Assembly: GCA_934511365.1 (NCBI GenBank)
Contig: CAKSWC010000010.1
Coordinates: forward strand, 1 to 64,000
Source of the DNA: an uncultured Eubacteriales bacterium
GTDB lineage: Bacteria; Bacillota; Clostridia; Oscillospirales; Acutalibacteraceae
Direction of reading: 5' to 3'
DNA: 64,000 nt
Shown here in pieces: positions 1 through 6,734 of this stretch. Under the pieces are notes generated by a model. That model was not told the DNA's origin. It saw only the letters and a list, made by a program, of their open reading frames with translations, and searched no databases. Each line of letters opens with the position of its first letter. The stretch's first letter is position 1. A program made the position numbers and the translations under genes.

Positions 1-75
1 TGGTGACCCGGACGAGAATCGAACTCGTGTTACCGCCGTGAAAGGGCGGTGTCTTAACCGCTTGACCACCGGGCC
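1..75 (-). tRNA. tRNA-Glu (anticodon TTC)
   Basis: The reverse strand folds as a cloverleaf of 75 nt ending in an encoded CCA. The seven-base acceptor arms pair (with one G-T), the T-arm reads GTTCGATTC and the anticodon loop is CTTTCAC, giving anticodon TTC for glutamate. It lies 50 nt downstream of tRNA-Met on the same strand and is probably co-transcribed with it. Confidence 0.95.
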
Positions 76-125
76 GTATTAATATTGAAAAGAGACGCAA
101 AAGCCGCTCTTTATTTTAAAAAAAA

Positions 126-202
126 TGGTAGCGGCAGTGGGATTCGAACCTACGACACTCCGGGTATGAACCGAATGCTCTAGCCAACTGAGCTATGCCG
201 CC
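126..202 (-). tRNA. tRNA-Met (anticodon CAT)
   Basis: The reverse strand gives a 77-nt cloverleaf with encoded CCA, D-arm GCTC/GAGC, anticodon loop TTCATAC and T-loop GTTCGAATC. The CAT anticodon and the paired first base of the acceptor stem suggest elongator methionine. A lysidine-modified tRNA-Ile with CAT cannot be fully excluded by eye. It is first in a two-tRNA transcript that continues into tRNA-Glu. Confidence 0.92.
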
Positions 203-231
203 ACGTCGGCGCCGTTTTACAACGCTTGCCT

Positions 232-260
232 ATTATATTATACCCTGCTTTGTTTGTCAA
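232..260 (-). promoter_or_regulatory. sigma-A promoter of the tRNA-Met/tRNA-Glu unit
   Basis: On the minus strand a consensus -35 TTGACA (255-260) and -10 TATAAT (232-237) are separated by exactly 17 bp. It sits 30 nt upstream of tRNA-Met, as expected for a strong stable-RNA promoter. Confidence 0.85.
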
Positions 261-269
261 GAGTTTTTT

Positions 270-917
270 TCAAATTTTTTCATCTTTTTTCGTCCGAGCG
301 GAAAGACAAAAATCATTAAGGCAGCAACGGCCGCAATCCGGCCTGCGTGCAACGCAAACCGCGCGTCCGTGAAGAACCGCACGGTGGCAAAAATCATTGC
401 TTTCCTCCGGCGGCAAAAGCTCTCTCAGCCGCAGTTCAACCTTATAAGGATCCTTGCTTTCAACAAGGCCGAGCAGGTTTGAAATGCGTATCAAGTGGGT
501 ATCGGCAACAACGGCAGGCTTTTTGAAAACATCGCCCATAATCAGATTCGCGGTTTTCCTTCCGACGCCGGGGAGGGAGGTGAGTTTTTCAAGGCTATCA
601 GGAACTTTTCCGCCGAAATCGGCTTTGATTTTTTTCGCCATTCCAATAATGTCGCGTGCCTTGGCGCGGAAAAAGCCGCAGGAATGAATGAGGGTTTCAA
701 TATCACCAACGTCAGCCGCGCAAAACGCATCAAGGTCTGGATATTTTTCAAAAAGTGCCGGCGTGACAAGGTTAACCCTTGCGTCCGTGCATTGGGCGGA
801 AAGGCGCGTTGCAATCAAAAGCTGAAGCGGATCTTTATATTCAAGCGAACACATCGCCTGCGGATATTCTTTTTTGAGCGCTTCAACAATTTTAAGCGTA
901 CGTTCTTTTTCTGTCAT
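270..917 (-). CDS. nth: endonuclease III (DNA glycosylase/AP lyase)
   Basis: This is a base-excision repair enzyme that removes oxidised pyrimidines and cleaves abasic sites. The 215-residue product has the helix-hairpin-helix LPGVGRKTAN with the catalytic Lys, the catalytic Asp in VADTHLIR, and a C-terminal 4Fe-4S site spaced C-X6-C-X2-C-X5-C. A longer reading from 950 exists. The ATG at 917 is preferred because it follows an AAAGGAG site and overlaps the stop of the upstream ogg gene as ATGA, the mark of translational coupling. The two genes form a small oxidative-damage repair operon transcribed away from dnaA. Confidence 0.95.
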   Translation of the reverse strand: MTEKERTLKIVEALKKEYPQAMCSLEYKDPLQLLIATRLSAQCTDARVNLVTPALFEKYPDLDAFCAADVGDIETLIHSCGFFRAKARDIIGMAKKIKADFGGKVPDSLEKLTSLPGVGRKTANLIMGDVFKKPAVVADTHLIRISNLLGLVESKDPYKVELRLRELLPPEESNDFCHRAVLHGRAVCVARRPDCGRCCLNDFCLSARTKKDEKI

Positions 918-1747
918 GATGCGGCTCCTTTCTCCAAATTTCTCCTCCAATGGAAAAGATACTGCTGCGCAATGCCTCTGATGCTCTCGTCACACGGCGG
1001 AAATTCTCCGGAATAAAGCTCGGACAGTATCCTTTTCACCCAAACATCAACCGGAAAAGCGTCAAGCTTTCCGAATCCGTAAAGAAGGGTGCATTGCGCA
1101 ACTTTCACGCCAACTCCTTTAATCTTCAAAAGCTCCTGCTGCGCCTTTTCAAGAGGTGCGGCTTTAATTTTTTCAAAGCTGACCTCGCCCGAGGAGACTT
1201 TTCTTGCCGCGTCAAGTATGTATTTACTGCGAAAACCGGCTCTCAGCGGTGCAAGGTCGCTCTCATTAAGCGCCGCAATTTTTTCCGCCGAGGGAAAGGC
1301 AAAGTCGGTTTCACTTATCTGCTCTCCAAAAGAGGAACAGAGCCTTTCAATAATGCCTTTGATGCGCGGAATATTGTTGTTTTGAGAGATGATGAACGAG
1401 CAAAGCGCCTCCCATTCCTCCTGGTGCAGTATTCTGATTCCGTAATACGCCTTGCAGGCCTTTTGAAGATAGCCGTCGTCAAAAGATGAGCAGATTTTTC
1501 CATAGTCGCGCTCAAGGTCAAAATAGGGAACAAGGAGGCTTTTAAAAGTTTCTTCATCCGTGTTTTTGAAAACAATTTCTTTTTCATTTTGAACAATGTC
1601 AAACGCCTTTTTAAAAATTACTCCATGGAAAGAACCGTCCGCTTTTTTTACCCAGCGGAAAGCCTGTCCGCAGTCAACACTCAAGCCGACATTAAAACAT
1701 TCGATATTTTCCAAAATGAGGTCATTTTTGCGCGTTTTTATATTCAT
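914..1747 (-). CDS. ogg: 8-oxoguanine DNA glycosylase (OGG1 family)
   Basis: The enzyme removes 8-oxoguanine from DNA and nicks the strand. The 277-residue protein has the OGG N-terminal domain (CGQAFRW near residue 27), SFIISQNNN, and the helix-hairpin-helix LLKIKGVGVKVAQ with the catalytic Lys, followed by the catalytic Asp in FPVDVWVKR. Clostridia commonly carry this OGG1-like enzyme. The ATG follows GAGGAG. It overlaps nth by 4 nt, so both repair functions should be made together. Confidence 0.93.
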   Translation of the reverse strand: MNIKTRKNDLILENIECFNVGLSVDCGQAFRWVKKADGSFHGVIFKKAFDIVQNEKEIVFKNTDEETFKSLLVPYFDLERDYGKICSSFDDGYLQKACKAYYGIRILHQEEWEALCSFIISQNNNIPRIKGIIERLCSSFGEQISETDFAFPSAEKIAALNESDLAPLRAGFRSKYILDAARKVSSGEVSFEKIKAAPLEKAQQELLKIKGVGVKVAQCTLLYGFGKLDAFPVDVWVKRILSELYSGEFPPCDESIRGIAQQYLFHWRRNLEKGAAS

Positions 1748-1854
1748 TGCCTTTTTCTCCTCAAAAAACCGCTTTTTAGGATACTTTTAAAATTTGAAAC
1801 AAAAAAGCGGAAAACCAAAAAAAGCTTTTTTACGGTCAAATTTCAGTCAAACAC

Positions 1855-1883
1855 TTGCATTAAGCTTTTTTTTATGCTACAAT
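1855..1883 (+). promoter_or_regulatory. probable dnaA promoter
   Basis: TTGCAT (1855-1860) and an extended -10, TGC-TACAAT (1875-1883), are separated by 17 bp. They lie about 175 nt before the dnaA ATG. The rest of the 312-bp ogg-dnaA gap is AT-rich and shows neither consensus DnaA boxes nor the TTTTTAACA repeats seen after dnaA. Confidence 0.6.
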
Positions 1884-2059
1884 TAAATGTAAGAGTTAAT
1901 TTATATTGGATAACTGTTTTCTTTGAATTAATATAGTATTATATTATACATTCGCTTGTTTATAAGTCAAGTGATGTCTGGATATTAAGAGAAGATTTTT
2001 GAAAAAACATTTTTCCGGAAAACGGCGGACGTCCCCTTTTTCCCTTAAGGAGGAAATCT

Positions 2060-3364
2060 ATGGATTCATTTGATGAAATATGGGTCATTATCAAAGACCT
2101 GCTTAAAACAAAAGTCAGCGAGGTTGCCTATAATGTTTGGCTCTCCCCTCTTGAATTTGTTGAATTTAAGGATGATACCCTCACCCTTTCAATCAGCGAA
2201 TTCAAAAAAAAGATTATCTCTTCAAAATTCACCGAGCTTATTGAAAAAACCTGCGAGGAAGTCCTCGGCTTTTCGGTCATTCTCAAGCTTGATTCTCCCA
2301 AGGAAGATGACGATGAAGAGGAGGAAAAACAGGAAAATCGCGCCGGTGCGGATTATAACTATACCTTTGATAACTTTATCATCGGCCCGTCCAACCGCTT
2401 TGCCCACGCGGCGGCGCTCAATGTTGCCCATTCACCGGGAAAGGCATATAACCCCTTGTTCATCTATGGCCACAGCGGACTCGGAAAGACCCACCTTCTT
2501 TGCGCAATCATGAACCAGGTCAGGGAGGACAGACCCAACGCAAACATCATTTATACAAGCGGCGAACATTTTACAAACGAGCTTGTCTATTACATCGGAA
2601 ACCACAATACCCACGCTTTTCATGAAAAATACCGCAGCGCGGATCTCCTTTTGGTTGACGATATCCAGTTTATCTCCAAAAAAGAGGCCACTCAGGAGGA
2701 GTTCTTCCACACCTTCAATGCCCTCAATGACGCCGGAAAGCAAATTGTTCTCACCTCCGACCGTCCGCCCAAGGAGATGATGACTCTTGAAGAAAGGCTG
2801 CGCACCCGCTTTGAATGCGGCCTCATTGCCGATATTCAGCCGCCGAATCTTGAAACAAGAATGGCCATCATCAAGAAAAAGAGTGATGAGCTGAATGTTG
2901 ACCTTTCAGACGAGGTTGTGAACTACCTTGCCGAAAACATTAAAAAGAACATCCGTCAGCTTGAAGGCGCGGTCAAAAAAATCAAAGCCTATCAGGACGT
3001 TGAGGGAACAAAGCCGAATGTTGCCATTGCAAAACGCGCAATCAGCGACATCATTAACGACAACCAGCCCCTCCCCGTTACGGTTGAAAACATTATTTCC
3101 GAGGTTTCAAGAACTTTCAGCGTTACTCCGGCCGATATCCGCTCGGATAAGCGCAACGCAAACATCTCCCTTGCAAGGCAGGTTGCAATCTACATTGTTC
3201 ACGTTGTCACCTCACTCTCCCTTAAAGCCATTGGAGCGGAGTTTGGCAACAAACATTATTCCACAATCATATATTCACTCAAGGAGATTGAAGAAAAACT
3301 TAACGAAAACGTCCAGCTTAAAGCTACCGTTGACGATATCATTAAAAATATCAACGAGGAATAA
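2060..3364 (+). CDS. dnaA: chromosomal replication initiator DnaA, with altered DNA-binding signature
   Basis: DnaA binds and opens oriC in an ATP-dependent way. The 434-residue protein has domain I (about 1-80), a short acidic linker rich in Asp/Glu near residue 95, and an AAA+ domain with Walker A GHSGLGKTH and Walker B LLLVDDIQF. Domain IV ends in a helix-turn-helix. The recognition motif usually reads GRDHTT but here reads NKHYST (residues 397-402). The positions matching E. coli Asp433, His434 and Thr435, known base contacts, are His399, Tyr400 and Ser401. Lys415 and Pro423 equivalents also differ, while Arg399 is kept. A strong AAGGAGG precedes the ATG. The identity is certain; the altered specificity is an inference. 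Confidence 0.98.
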   Translation: MDSFDEIWVIIKDLLKTKVSEVAYNVWLSPLEFVEFKDDTLTLSISEFKKKIISSKFTELIEKTCEEVLGFSVILKLDSPKEDDDEEEEKQENRAGADYNYTFDNFIIGPSNRFAHAAALNVAHSPGKAYNPLFIYGHSGLGKTHLLCAIMNQVREDRPNANIIYTSGEHFTNELVYYIGNHNTHAFHEKYRSADLLLVDDIQFISKKEATQEEFFHTFNALNDAGKQIVLTSDRPPKEMMTLEERLRTRFECGLIADIQPPNLETRMAIIKKKSDELNVDLSDEVVNYLAENIKKNIRQLEGAVKKIKAYQDVEGTKPNVAIAKRAISDIINDNQPLPVTVENIISEVSRTFSVTPADIRSDKRNANISLARQVAIYIVHVVTSLSLKAIGAEFGNKHYSTIIYSLKEIEEKLNENVQLKATVDDIIKNINEE

Positions 3365-3376
3365 TGGCTGCCCTTG

Positions 3377-3562
3377 TTTTCAACAAAGTTTTTAACATTT
3401 AACATCGACTTTTTAACATTTTCCATATTTCCCATTTATCACTGTTAAAAACAGGTAATTTTAAACACCGGCTTCAACAGGGAAAAAAGCCGCCGGTCTC
3501 TTTAAAAATAAAGGGAAAGCGGCGTTTTCCTCTTTTTCAACCCCGGCTACTACTACTACTAT
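3377..3562 (+). other. putative oriC: variant DnaA boxes plus DnaA-trio unwinding element
   Basis: The dnaA-dnaN gap contains TTTTCAACA (3377-3385), TTTTTAACA (3389-3397 and 3410-3418, 21 bp apart), an exact inverted copy (3443-3451), GCTTCAACA (3471-3479) and TTTTCAACC (3534-3542). The last abuts a GC-rich CCGG and then five consecutive CTA triplets (3547-3561), that is 3'-GAT-5' on the other strand, followed by T-rich DNA. This is the order box, GC spacer, DnaA-trios known for the B. subtilis unwinding element. No consensus TTATCCACA box is present. A hairpin-forming stretch (about 3488-3525) separates the box cluster from the trio. Confidence 0.7.
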
Positions 3563-3646
3563 TTTTTTATTCTTACATTACATGTGCCTGCGGCGCAAAA
3601 ACGCTTTAACCTTAAAACCGGGCACTCACCGAACGGAGGAAGAATC

Positions 3647-4741
3647 ATGAAAATCGTCTGCGACAGCGCCAAGCTTTCAAAAGCCTGCATGAATGTGCAG
3701 CGCACCGTTTCATCAAAGTCAACAATACCGGCCATTGAGGGTATCCTCATCAGCTCCCTTTCAGACTCGGTTAAACTCACCGGATACGACCTTGAGGTCG
3801 GCTCGGAAACCTTTATCGCCGCCGAGGTTCAGGAAAACGGAAGTATCATTCTCAACGCTCGCAATCTTTGCGACATTCTCAGAATGGTTCCGGACGATAC
3901 CGTCTCCATTGAAAGCGATGACAGAAATATTTGCAGAATAACAAGCGGCGAGGTTCAGTATTCAATAATCGGAACATCGGCGGAAGAATATCCGGATATT
4001 CCGGAGGTTTCCGCAGGCTTTCCGATAGTCATCAATCAGGCACTTTTGAAAGATATGATAAGGAAAACAATTTTCTCCGTTTCAACAAGCGAGAGGAACC
4101 CGGTTCATTCCGGCGTAAGATTTGAAATTTCAGACGGAAAAATTGTTCTTGTTGCCGTTGACGGCGCAAGGCTTGCCGTCCGCCGCGAGGATATCGACTA
4201 CAGCGGAGACGAGGTTGCCTTTGTTGTTCCGTCAAAAACGCTCGGCGAGGTTATCAAGCTTTCCGATAATGACGAGGGCTTTTGTTCAATCAGCGTTGGA
4301 AAAAGGCACATCTGCTTTGAAATTGGAGAATACCGCGTGATCTCCCGCCTGCTTGAGGGCAACTTTATTGACTATAAGGCCGCAATTCCCGTTGCATCAT
4401 CAACAAAAATCAAAGCAGACACAAAAAGGCTCATTGAATGCGTTGAAAGGACGTCGCTCATTATTACCGACCGTTCAAGTCCCGTCCGCTGTCTGATTGA
4501 AAACGGCGTTCTCAAATTTTCGTCCGTAACTTCAATAGGAACGGCGAACGATAAAATGCCGGCGGAAATTGAGGGCGGAAATATTGAAATCGGTTTCAAC
4601 AGCAAATTTCTTCTTGACGCACTCAAAGCAACGGAAAGCGATGAGGTCAGACTTGAGCTTAACTCCTCAAGTCAGCCGATTCTTATTCTCCCGATTGAGG
4701 GCGATAAGTTCCTTTTCCTTGTTTTGCCGGTAAGAATTTAG
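3647..4741 (+). CDS. dnaN: DNA polymerase III beta sliding clamp
   Basis: The clamp encircles DNA and tethers polymerase III. The 364-residue protein starts MKIVCDSAKLSKA and has the typical three-fold repeat of the clamp fold, including IPAIEGILIS in domain 1. The reading frame is open from 3584, but the ATG at 3647 follows CGGAGGAAG and matches the usual family start. The usual C-terminal tail is recognisable as FLVLPVRI. The stop codon TAG is also the first unit of a heptamer repeat array that fills the gap to yaaA. Confidence 0.96.
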   Translation: MKIVCDSAKLSKACMNVQRTVSSKSTIPAIEGILISSLSDSVKLTGYDLEVGSETFIAAEVQENGSIILNARNLCDILRMVPDDTVSIESDDRNICRITSGEVQYSIIGTSAEEYPDIPEVSAGFPIVINQALLKDMIRKTIFSVSTSERNPVHSGVRFEISDGKIVLVAVDGARLAVRREDIDYSGDEVAFVVPSKTLGEVIKLSDNDEGFCSISVGKRHICFEIGEYRVISRLLEGNFIDYKAAIPVASSTKIKADTKRLIECVERTSLIITDRSSPVRCLIENGVLKFSSVTSIGTANDKMPAEIEGGNIEIGFNSKFLLDALKATESDEVRLELNSSSQPILILPIEGDKFLFLVLPVRI

Positions 4742-4893
4742 ATTCTAGAATCTAGATATTTAAAATCGGGAAACAATTCGCAAAACGGCCGGCTCGTAAC
4801 CGCCCCATGAACCTAACCTCTTGCAGCACATTAAAAATTTCCGCAAAATCTAGCATCTAGCATCTAGTGTCTAGAATCTAGAGTCTAGAATCT
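4741..4893 (+). repeat. heptamer-repeat intergenic element 1
   Basis: A left arm with 7-bp period (4741-4757, TCTAGAA-type units) and a right arm of six or more units (4848-4893; TCTAGCA, TCTAGTG, TCTAGAA, TCTAGAG) flank a core. The core contains AAATCGGGAAACAA and GCAGCACATTAAAAATTT. Core modules recur in other gaps of the window (6.5, 15.9 and 42.5 kb). Confidence 0.8.
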
Positions 4894-4903
4894 TGGTGAT
4901 CAT

Positions 4904-5146
4904 ATGAAAATTAAAGTCAGCATTGCTCAAAAGAAAACCGAAAAGCTCAAAATTGAAACCGAGTTCATCAGGCTCGATTCCGCCTTGAAATTTGCAAACG
5001 CCGTTTCAAGCGGCGGCGAGGCAAAAACCGCCGTCCTTGACGGAAGAGTAAAGGTCAACGGTGAAACCTGCTTTCAAAGAGGAAAAAAGCTCAGAGAAAA
5101 CGATAAATTTGAGTTTTCCGGCGTAATTTATGAGGTGACAAAGTGA
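4904..5146 (+). CDS. yaaA: S4-domain RNA-binding protein YaaA
   Basis: This 80-residue S4-fold protein is always found between dnaN and recF in Firmicutes and is thought to bind RNA, probably at the ribosome; its exact role is uncertain. The S4 signature is visible in FIRLDSALKFANAVSSGGEAK and in the strand pair GRVKVNGE...RGKKLRENDKFEF. The stop overlaps the GTG of recF by 4 nt (GTGA), indicating translational coupling. Confidence 0.9.
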   Translation: MKIKVSIAQKKTEKLKIETEFIRLDSALKFANAVSSGGEAKTAVLDGRVKVNGETCFQRGKKLRENDKFEFSGVIYEVTK

Positions 5147-6240
5147 CCGTCAAAAAGCTCGAATGCCTGCGCTTTCGCAATCTTAAAGAAACAGTGCTTG
5201 AACCTTGCGAGGGCATCAACGTCATTTTTGGCGATAACGCGCAGGGAAAAACAAACCTGCTTGAAAGCGTCTGGCTTTTCACGGGCTGCCGCTCGTTCAG
5301 AGGTTCGGCAGACAGCGAGCTAATCAATTTTAACGCCAAAAACGCAAAGCTTTCGCTTGATTTTTTCGGCTCCGGCAGGGAACAGAATATCTCTCTTGAG
5401 CTTGAAAAAGGGCGTTCTTTCTCCCTTAACGGAATCAAAGTTAAGTCTGCTTCAAAAGTTATGGGTGAATTTTCCGCCGTTGTTTTTTCTCCCGTCCATC
5501 TCACGCTCGTCAAGGGCGGCCCGGGGGAAAGGCGGAAGTTTCTTGACACGGCGATAAGCCAGCTTAAGCCGAAATACGCCGTAACGCTTGCAAATTACAA
5601 CAAAGCGCTTTCCGAGCGCAACATTATTTTAAAGGACTGCTATTTTCATTCTGAGCTTCAAAATCTTCTTGACGTTTGGGAGGAGCGCGTTGCGTTCTAT
5701 GGCAGTGAAATTATCCGCCAAAGAATCGGATATGTGAACGCCCTCTCGCGCTTCTGCGATGAAATCTATTCCGGAATTTCATCAAAAAAGGAGAAGCTCT
5801 CTGTTTCATATAAAGAAAACTGTTCTGCATTCGGAAACGATAAGCAGGAAATTTATGACAACCTCAAAAATCTCCTTTTTGCCGCGCGCAAAACGGATAT
5901 CCCAACCGGCTTTTCTTCGGTTGGGCCGCACAGGGATGACCTTTCAATAAGCATTGACGGCATTGCCGCACGCTCGTTCGGCTCCCAGGGTCAGCAGCGT
6001 TCCGCCGCGCTTGCGCTCAAGCTTTCCGAGGCGGCGGTTATCAAAGATTTCACCGGTGAACAGCCGGTTGCGCTTTTGGACGATGTTATGAGTGAGCTTG
6101 ACCTTTCAAGGCAGAATTATATTCTTAACCACATTAAAAACTGGCAGGTTTTCATCACCTGCTGCGACCCGAACTCGGTCAAAAGCCTTAAATACGGAGA
6201 GGCGTTTGAAATGAAGAACGGTTCTCTTTCAAGGCGGTGA
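5143..6240 (+). CDS. recF: DNA replication and repair protein RecF
   Basis: RecF is an SMC-like ATPase that helps load RecA at gapped DNA. The 365-residue product has Walker A GDNAQGKTN near residue 30, the signature GPHRDDLS, the ABC-like SFGSQGQQRSAALALKL and Walker B VALLDDVMSELD. It begins with GTG (5143), overlapping the yaaA stop, which fits the standard start MTVKKLECLRFRN. It sits in the conserved origin operon and is followed after 4 nt by remB. Confidence 0.96.
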   Translation: MTVKKLECLRFRNLKETVLEPCEGINVIFGDNAQGKTNLLESVWLFTGCRSFRGSADSELINFNAKNAKLSLDFFGSGREQNISLELEKGRSFSLNGIKVKSASKVMGEFSAVVFSPVHLTLVKGGPGERRKFLDTAISQLKPKYAVTLANYNKALSERNIILKDCYFHSELQNLLDVWEERVAFYGSEIIRQRIGYVNALSRFCDEIYSGISSKKEKLSVSYKENCSAFGNDKQEIYDNLKNLLFAARKTDIPTGFSSVGPHRDDLSISIDGIAARSFGSQGQQRSAALALKLSEAAVIKDFTGEQPVALLDDVMSELDLSRQNYILNHIKNWQVFITCCDPNSVKSLKYGEAFEMKNGSLSRR

Positions 6241-6244
6241 AAAA

Positions 6245-6490
6245 ATGTATATTCATCTTGGAGAAAAAACAGTAATTAATGACAGAGAGATAATCGGAAT
6301 TTTTGATATTGAAAACACCACCGTTTCAAAAATCACGCGCGATTATCTTTCAAAAAATGAAAAGAAAAAGAATGTCTATTATGTTTCCGCTGATCTTCCC
6401 CGCTCGTTCATTGTTTGCGAGGGCAGGAGAATCTTTGTTTCCCATCTTTCGCCGGGAACGGTTGCAAAGAGGAGCGAAGCGAAATTTTAG
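6245..6490 (+). CDS. remB: DUF370 family protein, RemB-like
   Basis: The 81-residue protein belongs to the DUF370/RemA-RemB family. Members near recF (YaaB/RemB) are small DNA-binding regulators affecting biofilm matrix genes in B. subtilis. Family features seen are the start MYIHLG, IGIFDIENTTVSK and RSFIVCEGRRIFVSHLSPGTVAKR. The position between recF and gyrB supports the call. The TAG stop is embedded in the first unit of a heptamer array. Confidence 0.88.
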   Translation: MYIHLGEKTVINDREIIGIFDIENTTVSKITRDYLSKNEKKKNVYYVSADLPRSFIVCEGRRIFVSHLSPGTVAKRSEAKF

Positions 6491-6714
6491 ATATTAGATT
6501 TTAGATATTAGATTTTAGATATTTTAAATCGGAAAACAAAGCGCATTTTGTCTGGGTTGGTGCTTGAGTTATTTTAGATAAAAGATAAAAGATAATAGAT
6601 ATTTTTCTAAAATCTAACATTTAACATCTAACATCCAAATTCGTAGGGGGTCGCTTGAGGCCCCCATGAACCCAGTCATTTATTTAGATAATAGATAAAA
6701 GATAATAGATATTT
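6486..6714 (+). repeat. heptamer-repeat intergenic element 2
   Basis: The remB-gyrB gap is nearly all repeat. It holds TTAGATA/TTAGATT units (6486-6525), a core AAATCGGAAAACAA...GAGTTATTTT shared with element 4, AGATAAA/AGATAAT units, inverted ATCTAAC units (6611-6634), the module CGTAGGGGGTCGCTTGAGGC, and a final AGATAAT run (6685-6712). The array begins inside the remB stop codon and ends at the gyrB ribosome site. Confidence 0.85.
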
Positions 6715-6734
6715 ATAAAGGAGTAATTCGCGCC

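Noticed and set aside
1748..2059. Gap before dnaA as the main origin
   Set aside because: It contains the dnaA promoter but neither consensus nor variant DnaA boxes nor trios; the dnaA-dnaN gap fits better.
4741..4893. Heptamer arrays as a CRISPR array
   Set aside because: Units are 7 bp with no unique spacers of 25-40 bp and no cas genes are present.
4848..4893. Heptamer arrays as DnaA boxes
   Set aside because: They lack the TTnTnnACA pattern, occur far from the origin, and have 7-bp not 9-bp units.
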